Shown here one piece after another: positions 34,560 to 48,040 of a stretch of 64,000 nucleotides of DNA. Made by a program: the position numbers and the translations under genes. Numbering within the stretch: position 1 is the first letter of the stretch; each line of letters opens with the position of its first letter. The notes beneath the pieces were generated by a model. That model saw only the letters and a list, made by a program, of their open reading frames with translations, made no database searches and was not told where the DNA came from. This DNA is from Bugula neritina. Its lineage: Eukaryota > Bryozoa > Gymnolaemata > Cheilostomatida > Bugulidae. Location: positions 32,901,773 to 32,965,772 of the forward strand of contig OZ037766.1 in NCBI GenBank assembly GCA_964035545.1, in the 5' to 3' direction.

Positions 34560-36305
34560 GACATTGTCTATATTCCTTAAACTTTGTAGCTTTGTATTTA
34601 CGTACATGAGTGAGTTTTAAAGCTGATTTTAATATTTATATGCATAAACAATGTGTATAGAAACTATACCAATAAACAAACCTGAAAAATTCTACATATA
34701 AAATAAGAAAACATTAATGAAACAACAAAAGTGGCAAAAGATGGAGGCGAAGGCCAAAAGCACCATTGACGTCACTTTGAACTTTAACCCTTTGGTTGAA
34801 ACTGATAAATGTCAACTATTAGGATGAATGTATATATAGAAGTGTAATTCATATAGATTTTTGTTGTAAATTATTCATGTTTCAGAGTTGCACCCTCTTT
34901 GTAGAGCACAATATACCCAAGGGTTGCAGGTTATATAAAACTATAAAGCAGACATTCACAGGGAATAATTAAGTTGCTATGTGGTATACTCAAGTGTCAA
35001 ATATAACAGAGTTAGTACTACAACTTATATATAACAAATGTTTACATAGAGAGACCTGTGTTTATTTTGTCATATCAGAAAAAATATTGGAAACTGATTG
35101 TAAAGACAACTCCTATAAATTTCACCAAAAGTATATCTTTTACCATTAGTTAAAGCTTGTTATGTCAAAGTATATGAAAACACTACTTGGAGTGAATTTA
35201 ATTACTGGGAAGTATGAAAGGAGGTTTCGTCCCACTTAGACGTTTCCCAGTTAGACTCTATTTTCTATTTTGGTACCTATATAATAATTGTTGTATTGAT
35301 TGCTAAATAGCTAATATGTTTATAGCTATAATAGCTAATATAAGTTATTTGGAATAATAGTTCAATTTTCATGGATTTTCGAGAGACCAAAAAACAGTAT
35401 TGCAATAATAATATTTTCTTTGATGAATACTTACTAATGAAATATCTTTTCAAACAAGAAGTATAGAAAATGCAAAATGATAAGTTAATGCAGATCAAAA
35501 GAATTGATTTATATGCTAAATAACAAGCAATCGATCTAAGTTTATTTAAACATCAATATATTTCAATAGTATTTAAATAAATCGCACATAAAATATATAT
35601 ATTATACCAAAATAAATAAATAGCGTCTAACTGGGATGACACCTGCAGGTGTACATGAAACGAATTTAAACTGCTAGTGAGAAATTAACCACAAACCTTA
35701 CAAATGTGTTTGCACTCAGCTGTGAATGTAAGCTATCTGATATATAATACATTTATATATACTAGAAATTATTAAATACATGTTCTGATTTCTTTTGTAT
35801 CACTTTTTACTGAAAAGGCATGATGACAGCAACAGCTGCTGATTAAATTATATTAATAAGTTCTTTGAGTTTATTCAGTTTTATGTTTCACTGTCAGTCA
35901 GACGATTATCATTGTACCAGGTTTGTAGTAAATTGGAAAATAAGTTTAACTGAAACTGTATACTCCACAATGATTAACAGGAGAGTGTGTTTAGAGTTTA
36001 GATATATGTAATACTCATTCTTATTATAGCTTTATAAAATTAAATTATCCTGTCAGATGGAGCTCTAATAAATCTAATAATAATAATAAAAGTTTCCATA
36101 TATTATATGTATATGTAACTGCAGGGGTTAATTTAAAGCAGGATTTATTGCAAACAAATGTTACTAATATCTCTTAGAATAGGATACAAAATATGTGTTC
36201 AACAACTGAATGCAATCACTTCAGAGCATCATATTGAGAAGGAAACAAGAACTAGGAGGTTATAAGAATTTATCATTGTTTAAGTCTATAACTTTGAAAA
36301 AAATT
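34560..36305. other. Intergenic DNA, including a possible MITE
   Basis: No gene is seen. CCCAGTTAGACTCTATTT at about 35244-35261 and its inverse near 35615-35633 (AAATAGCGTCTAACTGGG) would bound a non-autonomous element of about 400 bases. The rest is AT-rich and unremarkable. Confidence 0.45.
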
Positions 36306-39300
36306 ATGAACCAGCTGTCTATTACAGTAAGTTTATCAGTTTCTCTATAATCACCATAACTTATAGACTGATTTTAAATTGGGTTTTGTAAATATTCAAA
36401 CCCAATTTTCTAATGCAAAACATAAGATATACAAATTAACTTTAAAGTAATTTAATTACAGCTTGATGAATAGTATAAACAGTAGAATTATATTTCTACT
36501 AAATAATCTAGCTAATAACTCACAATAATATAGTCAACAATCATATAATGAAAAGTATATTTACTTTAAACTCACATAGAATATAACTACACAGAGTATA
36601 TTAATGGGTATATTTTATGTTCCAGAGTTTAATGCTGGTACTAACCATCCAGCTGGTAGAAAGTGGATCTGATCCATATCCAAGGTAACTGTGATTATAC
36701 AGCAAGAGTGTGTATTTTATAATATTATACAATTCATGTATTACAGTAATTCTGTATATTCGGTAACTCAATTTATGCTATTGCTGCCAGCCAGTAAACT
36801 CTAAAAAATGTAGAGTGATGACGGCAAAGCTTAATATACAAATAAAACAGATTATATTTTAATAGCACTGTACAGTACTATAATATATTCAATCTAATGA
36901 GTGAGTATTTATTGTTCTTAAAAGAGTTTATTTTATTTTTAGTGCTTCATTGAGCAAACCGAAGGTTGTTCTTAGCACTGAAAGGCCTATTTACCACATG
37001 GAGCTGGACCTGTACAGAGATGATGGGAGTATTATGTTTAGTACCTGGGAACACCTTAACACTACAGATGGGGCAACTCCTACTACTCTAGCAACTATTC
37101 GGTCAAGTTCTATTACAGGGTTCAAACAAGTGAATAAAACTCATGTGGCTGTAGCAGCTTATTCCCAGCATTGTATTAAGATGTTAAACAGAGTAGATAA
37201 CAGCTTACGTACTTTAGCAGGGACATGTGGTAGATGGGGGTATGTTGAGGGTGGAGTAGGTACTGGTAGACTAAATGGATCTTTTAGTATCGATATAGAT
37301 GTTAGAAACCCAGACAGGTTGTTAGTTACTGACTACTATAACAATGCACTGAGATCTGTAGACCTTCACACAGGAGAACTGAGTACTGTTATTAACTCAG
37401 GTTTCAACTACCCTAGTTACTTAGTTTGGGCTGACAACAAGTTACTAGTGAGTAATGGACATTATGTATCTCAGGTTAGTTGGGATGCAGATGAATCTGT
37501 TACAAACATTAAACTAGCAGGTTCATTATCTCTTGGTTATGTTGATGGAAGTTTCAATACATCCAGGTTTAGATGGCCTAAGGGAATAACAAGAGTTGGG
37601 TACAACATGTATCTTGTTGCTGATTATTTTAATGAGGTACTCAGACTATTAGATTTGAATAGTAAACAAGTAGGTCCTGTGTGTTTTGATGGAGAGACTT
37701 CCTGTACAATCAGCTCTCAATTACCAGACTTTCCAATGTCTATACTGAAAGTAGGAGAGGATGTGTATGCTAGTATGGGGAGAAGTATCTACAAATTGAT
37801 TGGTGAGTACATAGAAAACATATATACATAGAATACGTATACATAGAATACATATACATAGAATACATTTACATAGAATATATATACATAGAATACATAT
37901 ATACATAGAATACATATACATATATAGAATACATATACATAGAATACATTTACATAGAATATATATACATAGAATACATATACATAGAATGCGTATAAAT
38001 AGAATACATACTAAATCATTTTATAATCAATCACAGCTACATCTAAATGTCTGCAAATTATGTCACATTAGAACTTGGCTACTGTATTGTAAATGTTTCC
38101 ATGCAAACCCACTGTATCTACTAATTAAGTTTATCCAAAGACCAATTTATGAGTATTTATCTATGTCAACTTCTAAGTAAGTTTATTATAGTCAGGAAAT
38201 TCTTTTCAACTTACAGGTTTAGATATCTGCGGGCCACATAATGTGACTGTATACTTGGATCCAGGACAGAGTAAGACTAACTACACTTTACCAGGATGTT
38301 CCTTCACAGCATATCTCTCTGAAGGAAGTCACAAGTTCTTCAAACAGTGTTCTGTCTACGACATCAATGTTTTGAGTATGTCATACTTTTCATAAACTTA
38401 AATGAAAATGCATTATTTGATTTTTTATAGAAATTGTTTTTATAAATTCAATAGATTGTACGCGTGAGTAAAAGTCAAATTAAAGTCAGCGTTATAAAAT
38501 GTTTTCTAAGATACAGTAGAAGTATAATAATCTGGTAAATTGTATTATGATATTTTATAGTATTATATAAGTTTATAGACTAGAGATTTGGAGCTATATA
38601 TATTATCATTATGCTGTATGGTAGGTCAATCACCATATAGTAAAAGCTGCTTTCTATTTGTAGGCAAAGATTATATTATATCTCATATTTTATTTATATT
38701 TACATACAGGGTCACCCATAGTAAGGAGACTGATGTTTGTGAGTAGATATGATGTTTCTTGTATGCTTGTGAAGAATGCATACAACAGAGAGTTCCTGAT
38801 ACCTTCCATATCTCAGCAAAAGAGACACCTTCAAACAATCTGTGCTCATGGTAAGTTTATTGTTGTTGTATTATTGTTTGTAAAGAAACAAAAATAATAT
38901 CATCACTATTTAAAATAGATTATTTTTGTGCTTTGTTTAGACTGCAACATGTCTTCTGAGATAGAAACTTGGTATAGGTGTGAGAATGATGAGCTGACAG
39001 TCTATTGGCCAACTGACAAGACCTTCTCTGTAGTCACTAAGGAAGTTCCTGATAAACTAAGAGATGAACTGAGAGAGAGACTGGTTGGTCACGAGACAGA
39101 ATACTCAAATGTTAAGTTTCAGGCACCCAGAAATAGGTGAGTTGCCTGTTTCCTAAAGTCTCCTTTTATGAAGTTACACAGATAATGTTTTTCTCTATAG
39201 TTTTGCTGAACAGCTAATAATTTTATAGTAAAATACACAAATTTACAAAATGTTGAATTCTCATTTACTCCGAAAGCAAAAGTAAGGTAATATAATTCTT

Positions 39301-39504
39301 CAAGAATGTAAATAATATAATATTGCAGTTGTCACTGTTACCATATTATATTATTGTGTCTTAAGACTTTTACTGTAGTGTACATTTTCCAGGACTGTTG
39401 AAGCTAGACCGAATGCGAGAGGAGAGAGAATACACTTTCTACTGTCCTCTACATGTGCTGATAAAACACTGAGATACAACTCTGCCAATGACCTCTGTAG
39501 CTAA
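36306..39504 (+). CDS. Secreted NHL-repeat protein, paralogue 1, seven exons
   Basis: Exons in phase: 36306-36326, 36626-36684, 36943-37802, 38217-38375, 38710-38850, 38941-39136, 39393-39504; 515 residues. The first two exons give a signal peptide (SLMLVLTIQLVES core). Exon 3 encodes a beta-propeller of NHL-like repeats, visible in GVGTGRLNGSFSIDIDVRNP, DRLLVTDYYNNALRSVDL and FRWPKGITRVG. Exons 4-7 encode an unrecognised C-terminal region with spaced cysteines (ICGPHNVTVYLDPGQ, CMLVKNAY, TICAHDCN, STCADK, DLCS), likely disulfide-bonded outside the cell. NHL propellers bind proteins, glycans or RNA; with a signal peptide an extracellular ligand is likely. The stop is followed by two more copies of the 31-base coding tail. 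Exon 1 is short and could be wrong. AATAAA lies at 40069-40074. Confidence 0.82.
37806..37990. repeat. Donor-proximal array (TACATAGAATACATA) in NHL gene 1 intron 3
   Basis: Units of about 13-15 bases start within a few bases of the 5' splice site at 37803 (GTGAGTACATAG). The same intron in paralogue 2 lacks this array. Confidence 0.75.
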
Positions 39505-40103
39505 ATACAACTCTGCCAATGACCTCTGTAGCTAGATACAACTCTGCCAATGACCTCTGTAGCTAATTTTCACTGTAGCCACCAGTTCAACATGTCTGAC
39601 AAACAAAACAAACATTGAAATACAAAACACATTCTTTGTTACCTGGGAAACTATATCATTCACAGTATATACAGCTGTCTTTCTTTAAAATAGTTTATAA
39701 TTGCCATTATATCAGTACTAGCAACTTTATATGTATATAACCAACAGAACACAATGTAGTACTTAGCATGCTTTAGTTAGCTATTGATTACACTTTTGTT
39801 CTGATTTATGTTACTAATTACTTTAAAGTGTATTACTCTATAATATGTAAGAGATTTAAATTGTATGATGAACTTTATTTGTCTATTGCAATTTAGAGTT
39901 GACAACAAAATTGAATGTTTGCATTATATACATGTTATTATAATATGCTACGCAGCACAACATACCATTCTAGTACTGAGTATATATTTTGTAGTTGAAT
40001 AATATTACCACTTAGTAACACTAGTTATATATATGCTCTTCACTGAGCTTGTTTTTGGTATCAGAATGAATAAAGAGTCTAAGAATAACATTGGTTTGTA
40101 TAC
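39505..40103. other. 3' UTR and flank of NHL gene 1
   Basis: 39505-39562 holds two additional copies of the 31-base tail ATACAACTCTGCCAATGACC plus TCTGTAGCTAG, each ending in a stop codon. The rest is a plain AT-rich 3' region up to AATAAA at 40069. Confidence 0.5.
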
Positions 40104-40552
40104 CCATGATACTAACAGTGACACGAAATTTTGAAAATGGCAATTGGAAAACACCTATTTTGAAAATGGACAATTAGAAAATGGACAATTGGAAATAAAC
40201 AATTGAAAGATGACGTTTGGAAAATGAAAAATATTCAACATGGTCTGGTCCTGAGAGTGTGTTCGGCATCTGGTCAATTCCAAAATAGCTTTTAAAAATA
40301 AATATAATGGCCTAATCAGTTAGGCTATCACAGAAGTAGAATTAGTTACCTAGTAGTTCTTATAATTTAAAATTGTTCACATTTACAACAAGCTTTTTTA
40401 CGCCGACCAGATACTAAACACACCCTCTGGACTAGGCCATGTTGAATATTTTTCATTTTCCAAATGTCTATTTTTTCCAATTGTCCATTTTCCAAATAGG
40501 TGTTTTCCATTTGTCATTTTTGAAATGTCTCGGATTCGATACTACTATCATG
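40104..40552. mobile_element. Long-inverted-repeat (foldback) element
   Basis: The left arm (about 40104-40270) and right arm (about 40385-40552) are inverted copies of each other over roughly 150 bases. Both carry GGAAAACACCTATTT, GGAAAATGAAAAATATTCAA and CATGGTCTGGTCC-like words in mirrored order. The ends read CATGATACTA and, inverted, CATGATAGTA. The centre is short and non-coding. A MITE or foldback transposon is likely. Confidence 0.75.
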
Positions 40553-42570
40553 ATTAAATTATCTTTGTTGAATATTAGTGTTAAAATACTCCACTTATAG
40601 TTTCTTGTTGAATTACGTCTTTGTGTCAGTTTATATCCTAATACTACTGACTAGTTAAATATCAACATCTGATTGGTTTAGCAGAGTATCACTTTCTAAC
40701 AAACTAAACTGAATTGGAAAGGCTACAGATTAAATAATGCTGCTTAATATTATTTAAATAAATTATTATAATAATAAAATAAAATACTATGATGTAAACA
40801 GGAAATAGTGATAAATACTCAACATCATTTCTTCCAGTCAAATATTTAAAAGCTGAAATTTGAGATTTCAACAGAATACTTAACATTAAAGTTTATACAT
40901 AAAACATTGAACTATAATAAACAGTTGGGAGCCACAGATAACGACTGTGTTCTTTCAGAGGATATAAAAATCGCATGTATATGATATGTACAGTTCAGTT
41001 AAATATTTAAGAGTTGAAATTTGAGGTTTCAATAAAATAAACACGCAGTATTAAAGTTTATACATAAAACATTGAACTATAAACATTTGAGAGTCACAGA
41101 TATAAACTGTGTTCTTATGACATAGAAATGATGCCTACAACTGCTATTGTATTTTTCTTTAATAAGATGATAGAACACAGGCTATGCCTGTCTTTAATAA
41201 GATGATAGAACACAGGCTCTGTCTGTCACATGACATGAATCCTGTTTAAACTGGAGATATTTCAGATAAAGTAGAAAATATTTATCTTATCTTTTGATCT
41301 ATTAGAAACGTTATTCTTATATCAAATTACATTACATCATATAATATACACACACAGCCATCTTGTATACATTACATCATATCATATACACACAGCCATC
41401 TTGTATACATTACATCATATTGTATACACACAACCATGTTGTATACATAAGTGACTATATAAGAACAAGTAGCTAAAGAACATTGAATAACATATTGCAG
41501 CTGTTTTACACAGAATACTTATTTACCAAGTTATTGCAACATGCTAGTCTAACAAGTCTCAGCTGTGATAGATTCTGATAATTATTGGAACATTTTGGAG
41601 TTGAATGGAATCAAATTATTTACACCTGTACATGATTGAATAAATATTTGACACCTTCACCTTAATAAACTAAGCATGTATAAATACTGTGATAATCCAG
41701 GTCTTCTGATTCAATTAAGTTATCAGCAATCATTCCTGGGAATAATATTAAAAAGTTACATCTATGCATTTTAACATTGTTAACAATAGTTAATATTTTG
41801 TGAATGTATACTATACACTGTATGTTATATATGTCAGTACATCTGCACTAAGTTAACTGCTAGATAAATGATTTACCTCCTGAATACAGATTATATTATA
41901 TGACAAAGTCCTCTATACTCTATCTTTCACATGTCAAGGTCAACATATGTTTATCATCAGGTGATGTGTTTCACCACAACTAGAAATCTGACACAGAGTC
42001 TGTCTTCAGTCAGTGTATGTAATTCAATCACAACACAAATTCCTTCCCTACTTTCTACATAACATACTCAGTACCAGATGTTGTAGCTTAGTTCATGTGT
42101 TCTCAGGTCTAGGTTTACTGTCAGCAAACCTTTGGTCAGCTTTTGATTATATAAAATAAATATATAAGTTTAAAATTATATAAATATTTGCTTGCAAATC
42201 TTACTTTAAAAGTCACAATATGATAAACACACAATATACTAACATACTAACATACTGACATGCTGACATACTAACATACTAACATACTAACATACTGACA
42301 TACTGACATACTGACATACCGCCAGACAGCATGCCAGACATCCAACTAAAACACATTTGTATCCAGGACTCTGTTTCCTGCTCCTAATATCTCTGGTTCT
42401 GTAAATATCTGCTTTGTTTATCATGTCTTGAGTTGATCAATTGTCATGTGACTGGTTTCTATATAAACATATCACATATATGAGAAGTATATAGGAAGTA
42501 TAAACTTTATTTCAGTATATTGAGTAAGAGTAGCAGGAATAACAATAGTATTACATAATAACAGAAGGAG
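40553..42570. other. Intergenic DNA between NHL paralogues
   Basis: No gene is seen. It contains two tandem copies of a segment with GAACTATAAACATTTGAGAG (about 40905 and 41080), the repeat shared with 33270-33380, three copies of a unit with CACACAGCCATCTTGTATAC at 41330-41445, and a short array of ACATACTAAC/ACATACTGAC at 42235-42320. Confidence 0.5.
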
Positions 42571-45500
42571 ATGATGGGACAGTATTTGTACATTATTGTG
42601 AGTATCTGAATACATACCATGAGATATTATTCATATTCTATTTAGGTAGAAGGTAATTTATACCTATCAGTATTTTAGATAAACTAAAAGCAATATCTAT
42701 GAAGTTTCAAATTTATGAGTTGGTGCCATCTGTCTGTATTTTATCAATAACATTTTGATAAATTGTCATTCTTTAACAAAATACGCTTGAATAAGCTGTT
42801 AGCCATACTTTTGCACAATCATTTTTTAAGGTTTTTTTTCAACCCCGGTGTTCTAAAATTTTATGAATTCAAAGTTTTAAAAAGTTTTAAAAAGTTTTAA
42901 AAATTCATGATTTTATACTAATTTATTTTCCCATGTACTATAATAACATATACATGAAACATGCAAACCAAGTTTAAAGTATTGAATTACAGCTAAAACC
43001 AGTTTGAATAAAAAGAATGACTGTTGAATAACAGTTTGCAGCTTATATACAGTTTCCAGTAAGAAATACTAGAATTATACTTATACTATAGATAATCTAA
43101 TAACTCACAATAATATAGTCAACATAATCAATTATATATTGAGAAGTATTTACTTTAAACTCACATAGAATATAACTACGCAGAGTATATTAATGTGTAT
43201 ATTTTATGTTCCAGAGTTTAATGCTGGTACTAACCATCCAGTTGGTAGAAAGTAGATCTGATCCATATCCAAGGTAACTGTGACTATACAGTAAGAGTGT
43301 GTATTGTGTGATGTTACTATTAATCTATTATAGTAATTCTGTGTAGTCAGTAAATCTATTTATGCTTATATCGCTGCCAGTAAACTCTAAAATATGTAGA
43401 GTGATGGCAGCAAAACTTAATATACAAATAAACAAATGATATTTTAATAGCAGTTTATACAGCAATATATATACAATCTAATGATTGAGTGTTTATTGTT
43501 CTTATAAAAAGAGTTTTTATATTTTTAGTGCTTCATTGAGCAAACCGGAGGTTTTTCTTAGCACTGAAAAGCCTATTTACCACATGGAGCTGGACCTGTA
43601 CAGAGATGATGGGAGTATTATGTTTAGTACCTGGGAATACCTTAACACTACAGATGGGACAACTCCTACTACTCTAGCAACTATTTGGTCAAGTTCTATT
43701 AGAGGGTTCAAACAAGTGAATAAAACTCATGTAGCTGTAGCAGGTTATTCCCGGCATTGTATTAAAATGTTAAACAGAGTAGATAACAGCTTACATACCT
43801 TAGCAGGGACATGTGGTAGAGCAGGGTATGTTGAGGGTGGAGTAGGTACTGGTAGGCTGAATTACCCGTATGGTATTGAGATAGATGTTAGAAACCCAGA
43901 CAGGTTGTTAGTTACTGATAGATATAATCATGCACTAAGATCTGTAGACCTTCACACAGGAGAACTGAGTACTGTTATTAACTCAGGTTTCTACTCTTGC
44001 GGGTATTTAGTTTGGTCTGACAACAATGTACTAGTGAGCAATGTGCATTATATATCTCAAGTCAGTTGGGGTGACGATGGTTCGGTTGATAACAAAAAAG
44101 TAGCAGGTTCATTATCTGATGGCAACCTTAATGGAGCTTTTAATACATCCAGGTTTGCTGTTCCTTCAAAAGTAACTAGAGTTGGGTACAAAATGTATCT
44201 TGTCGCTGATCATAAAAATAGAATACTCAGACTATTAGATTTGAATAGTAAACAAGTAGGTCCTGTGTGTTTTGATGGAGAGACTTCCTGTACAATCAGC
44301 TCTCAATTACCAAATGTACCATTGTCTATACTGAAAGTAGGAGAGGATGTGTATGTTGGTACTTGGGATAAAGGTATCTACAAGTTGAGTGGTGAGTAAT
44401 ATATCATAATATATGTGTGTAACAATCAGTATACATCCTTTTGAATATGTCATATAATTTCTATAAATCTCACTCAAACTGATATAACTATATAGCTACT
44501 CTGTATGTTACTAATGATATCCGTGAAATTAGTTCTTATAATGATAAAAAATATCTTTATATCTATTGAAGTAGTCACACATTGAGTTGCTACGATTTGC
44601 TTGGAGCTAAGGCTGCTATATAAAACAGCTAATTATGGTTTAAATTTTCATAAGACTTTTATCACTAATAAGCGACTATCAATGTGGTGACAAATAAAAC
44701 AAAACAGGTACAGTGTTTTTTCATTTCAATGTCATAATGTGCAGAAAACATTACTAACTTTTTCACTTTTCCAAAAGTCAAAACAAGACATTTTTAACTA
44801 GAAATAGCTTTTGCTGATGATCGAATTCAAATTTGGTCTAAATTTGTGAATTACAAAAAAGCTACTATACAGAATAGCTAACTTTACAGTTCACAGTACA
44901 GACAGTTTTTAAAATTTGGAATATAAGTGTCCTTGTTGACTTTTCAGTTGTTTATATAAATAAGAATCAGTGTACAAGTTTGGGATCTTGTTAATATACA
45001 TGGTACTTTACAGATTGCATTGATATCTGTTATTATACCAACACAACTGTACCTGTTGAGATCATCTAGCAACAGATTCATTATGAGAATACTTGTTGGC
45101 AGCTAAAGTGCAGAAAATAACGCTAAGATTTTTAAAAACATTTTATCAACGCTGGAAATGTTTTTATTTTGCTAAAAATGAAATCAAACTGAGTTCAGAG
45201 TTTAGTATTGATTCTATAAAACAAAGAACTTATTACAGAACCTTCTTTTTTAGGTATTCGTCTGCCATTTGACAACCCAACTGTCTATTTGAATCCTGGA
45301 GAGAACACAACTAAATACAAGTTACCAGGAAGTTCCTACACAGGATATTTCCAGGAAGGAAGTTATGAGTTCTCTAGAGAATATAATAATCACCCTGAGG
45401 AGTCTTTCTATTACATAACTGTGTTGAGTGAGTTATTACATAACTGTGTTGAGTGAGTTATTGCATAACTGTGTTGAGTGAGTTATTACATAACTGTGTT

Positions 45501-47106
45501 GAGTGAGTTATTACATAACTGTGTTGAGTTAGTTATTACATCACTGTGTTGAGTGAGTTATTACATCATAGTGTTGAGTGAGTTATTACATCACTGTGTT
45601 GAGTGAGTTATTACATCATAGTGTTGAGTGAGTTATTACATCATAGTGTTGAGTGAGTTATTACATCATAGTGTTGAGTGAGTTATTACATCATAGTGTT
45701 GAGTGAGTTATTACATCATAGTGTTGAGTTAGTTATTACATCACTGTGTGGAGTGAGTTATTACATCACTGTGTTGAGTGAGTTATTACATCATAGTGTT
45801 GAGTGAGTTATTACATCATAGTGTTGAGTGAGTTATTACATCATAGTGTTGAGTGAGTTATTACATCATAGTGTTGAGTGAGTTATTACATCATAGTGTT
45901 GAGTTAGTTATTACATCACTGTGTGGAGTGAGTTATTACATCATAGTGTTGAGTTAGTTATTACATCACTGTGTTGAGTGAGTTATTACATCATAGTGTT
46001 GAGTGAGTTATTACATCACTGTGTTGAGTGAGTTATTACATAACTGTGTTGAGTGAGTTATTACATCACTGTGTTGAGTGAGTTATTACATAACTGTATT
46101 GAGTGAGTTATTACATCACTGTGAATTGTTATGAAAATAACTGAGTTATTGCAAATCATTTTGATATAAAAATCTGGGCAAGCAACTTGGTTAAAATCTA
46201 GACTTGCAGTACGTTTTAACCTATACAAGGCTTTAGAGTCTAACACTGAAACTTTATATCGATCTGTGTGGTAATAATTGTTGTAATAAAGGTCTATAGA
46301 GAAAACCATATATAAATAGTCATTTTATGCCATTACAGAGTCACCGATAATAAGGAGACTGATGTTTGTGAGTAGATATGATGTTTCTTGTCAGCTTGTG
46401 AAGAATGCATACAACAGAGAGTCCCTGATACCTTCCATATCTCAGCAAAAGAGACACCTTCGAACAATCTGTGCTCATGGTAAGTTTATTGTTGTTGTAT
46501 TATTATTGGTAAATTGAGAAAAATAATGTCATCGGTATTTAAAATAGAATATTTTTGTATTTTGTTTAGACTGCAACATGTCTTCTGAAATAGAAACTTG
46601 GTATACGTGTAATAGTGAACTGACAGTCTATTGGCCAACTGACAAGACCTTCTCTGTAGTCACTAAAGAAGTTCCTGATAAACTAAGAGATGAACTGAGA
46701 GAGAGACTGGTTGGTCACGAGACAGAATACTCAAATGTTAAGTTTCAGGCACCCAGAAATAGGTGAGTTGCTTGTTTCCTAAAGTGTCATTTTATGAAGT
46801 TACACAGGTAGTGCTTTTCTCTATAGTTTTGTTGAACAGCTAATAATTTTATAGTAAAATACACAATTAAGTTATAAAAATAAGGTAATAAAATTTTGTA
46901 ATAATGTACGAGTATAATAATAGATTTCAGTTGTCACTGTTTCTATATATAGTATAATTGAATTGCTATAGCATTTACTGTGTACATTTTCCAGGACTGT
47001 TGAAGCTAGACCGAATGCGAGAGGAGAGAGAATACACTTTTTACTGTTCTCTACATGTGCTGATAAAACACTGAAATACAACTCTGCCAATGACCTTTGT
47101 AGCTAG
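42571..47106 (+). CDS. Secreted NHL-repeat protein, paralogue 2, seven exons
   Basis: Exons in phase: 42571-42597, 43215-43273, 43529-44391, 45254-45427, 46339-46479, 46570-46762, 46995-47106; 522 residues. The signal peptide begins MMGQYLYIISLMLVLTIQ, formed across the first intron, which supports the exon 1 model. Exon 3 carries the NHL propeller (CGRAGYVEGGVGTGRLNYPY, DRLLVTDRYNHALRSVDL) and is highly similar to paralogue 1. Exon 4 is much more diverged and has lost the ICGPH and PGCSFT cysteines. Exons 5-7 are nearly identical to paralogue 1 apart from a one-codon deletion in exon 6. Near-identity in exons 5-7 beside divergence in exon 4 suggests either diversifying change of exon 4 or gene conversion of the rest. 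The 3' end of exon 4 with its donor is expanded into a 25-bp satellite. Confidence 0.82.
44392..45253. other. Intron 3 of NHL gene 2
   Basis: An 862-base intron (GTGAGT to TTTTTTAG) with no repeat or gene seen. It is about twice the length of intron 3 in paralogue 1. Confidence 0.6.
45405..46120. repeat. 25-bp array seeded on the exon 4 splice donor
   Basis: The unit GTGTTGAGTGAGTTATTACA plus TAACT or TCATA is the exon 4 end plus its donor (TATTACATAACTGTGTTGA then GTGAGT). About 28 copies follow, nearly all keeping TTGAGTGAGT, so the real donor at 45428 is followed by many copies of the same splice-site sequence. Confidence 0.9.
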
Positions 47107-47240
47107 ATACGGCTCTGCCAATGACCTCTGTAGCTAGATACAACTCTGCCAATGACCTCTGTAGCTAGATCACTGTCAATGACTTATGTAGCTAACTCTC
47201 ACTGTAGACATCAGTTGACTAACAGTGTTGTCACTCTACA
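47107..47240. repeat. Tandem copies of the NHL gene 2 coding tail
   Basis: After the TAG at 47104-47106 the 31-base tail (CTCTGCCAATGACCTCTGTA and following) is repeated twice more and then decays. Each copy ends in a stop codon. Confidence 0.75.
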
Positions 47241-47605
47241 TTACTATACATATATTATGATGTATCAGCTAATATACTTTATATTACTATACATATATGA
47301 TATATCAGCTAATATACTTTATATTACTATACATATATGATATATCTGCTAATATACTTTATATTACTATACATATATGATATATCAGCTAATATACTTT
47401 ATATTACTATACATATATGATGTATCAGCTAATATACTTTATATTACTATACATATATGATATATCAGCTAATACACTTTATATTACTATACATATATGA
47501 TATATCTGCTAATATACTTTATATTACTATACATATATGATATATCAGCTAATATACTTTATATTACTATACATATATGATATATCAGCTAACATACTTT
47601 ATATT
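47241..47605. repeat. 40-bp array, about nine copies
   Basis: Unit: ATATTACTATACATATATGA plus TATATCAGCTAATATACTTT. Nearly identical copies. Confidence 0.9.
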
Positions 47606-47844
47606 ATTATTGTTTTGTGTTTTGATGATGTGCAGGACAGTTTATATGGTTTTCAAAACATTAGCCACTTGCATCTTGTCAAAAGATTCAACTTGCTAGA
47701 TACTAAATTGTGAACTTATGCTATGTTACTTGGTATAATTATGTTTTGATTGATTTTGTTTCAGTATCAAACATTATAATGATTTACTGGTGGCAAACCG
47801 TACCTACAGTCAGTAAGTTTTGCCAGCTTCAGGATAGTTTACCA

Positions 47845-48040
47845 CTATACTACTACTACTGCTGCTGCCGCTGCTACTACTACTACTGCTACTACTACTA
47901 CTACTAATACTACTACTAATACTACTACTAATACTACTACTAATACTACTACTACTATTACTACTACTAATACTACTAACTCTACTAATACTACTACTAC
48001 TACTAATACTACTACTATACTAATATTACTACTACCAACA
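47845..48040. repeat. CTA/CTAATA trinucleotide array
   Basis: Runs of CTACTACTA interspersed with CTAATACTA. Confidence 0.9.
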
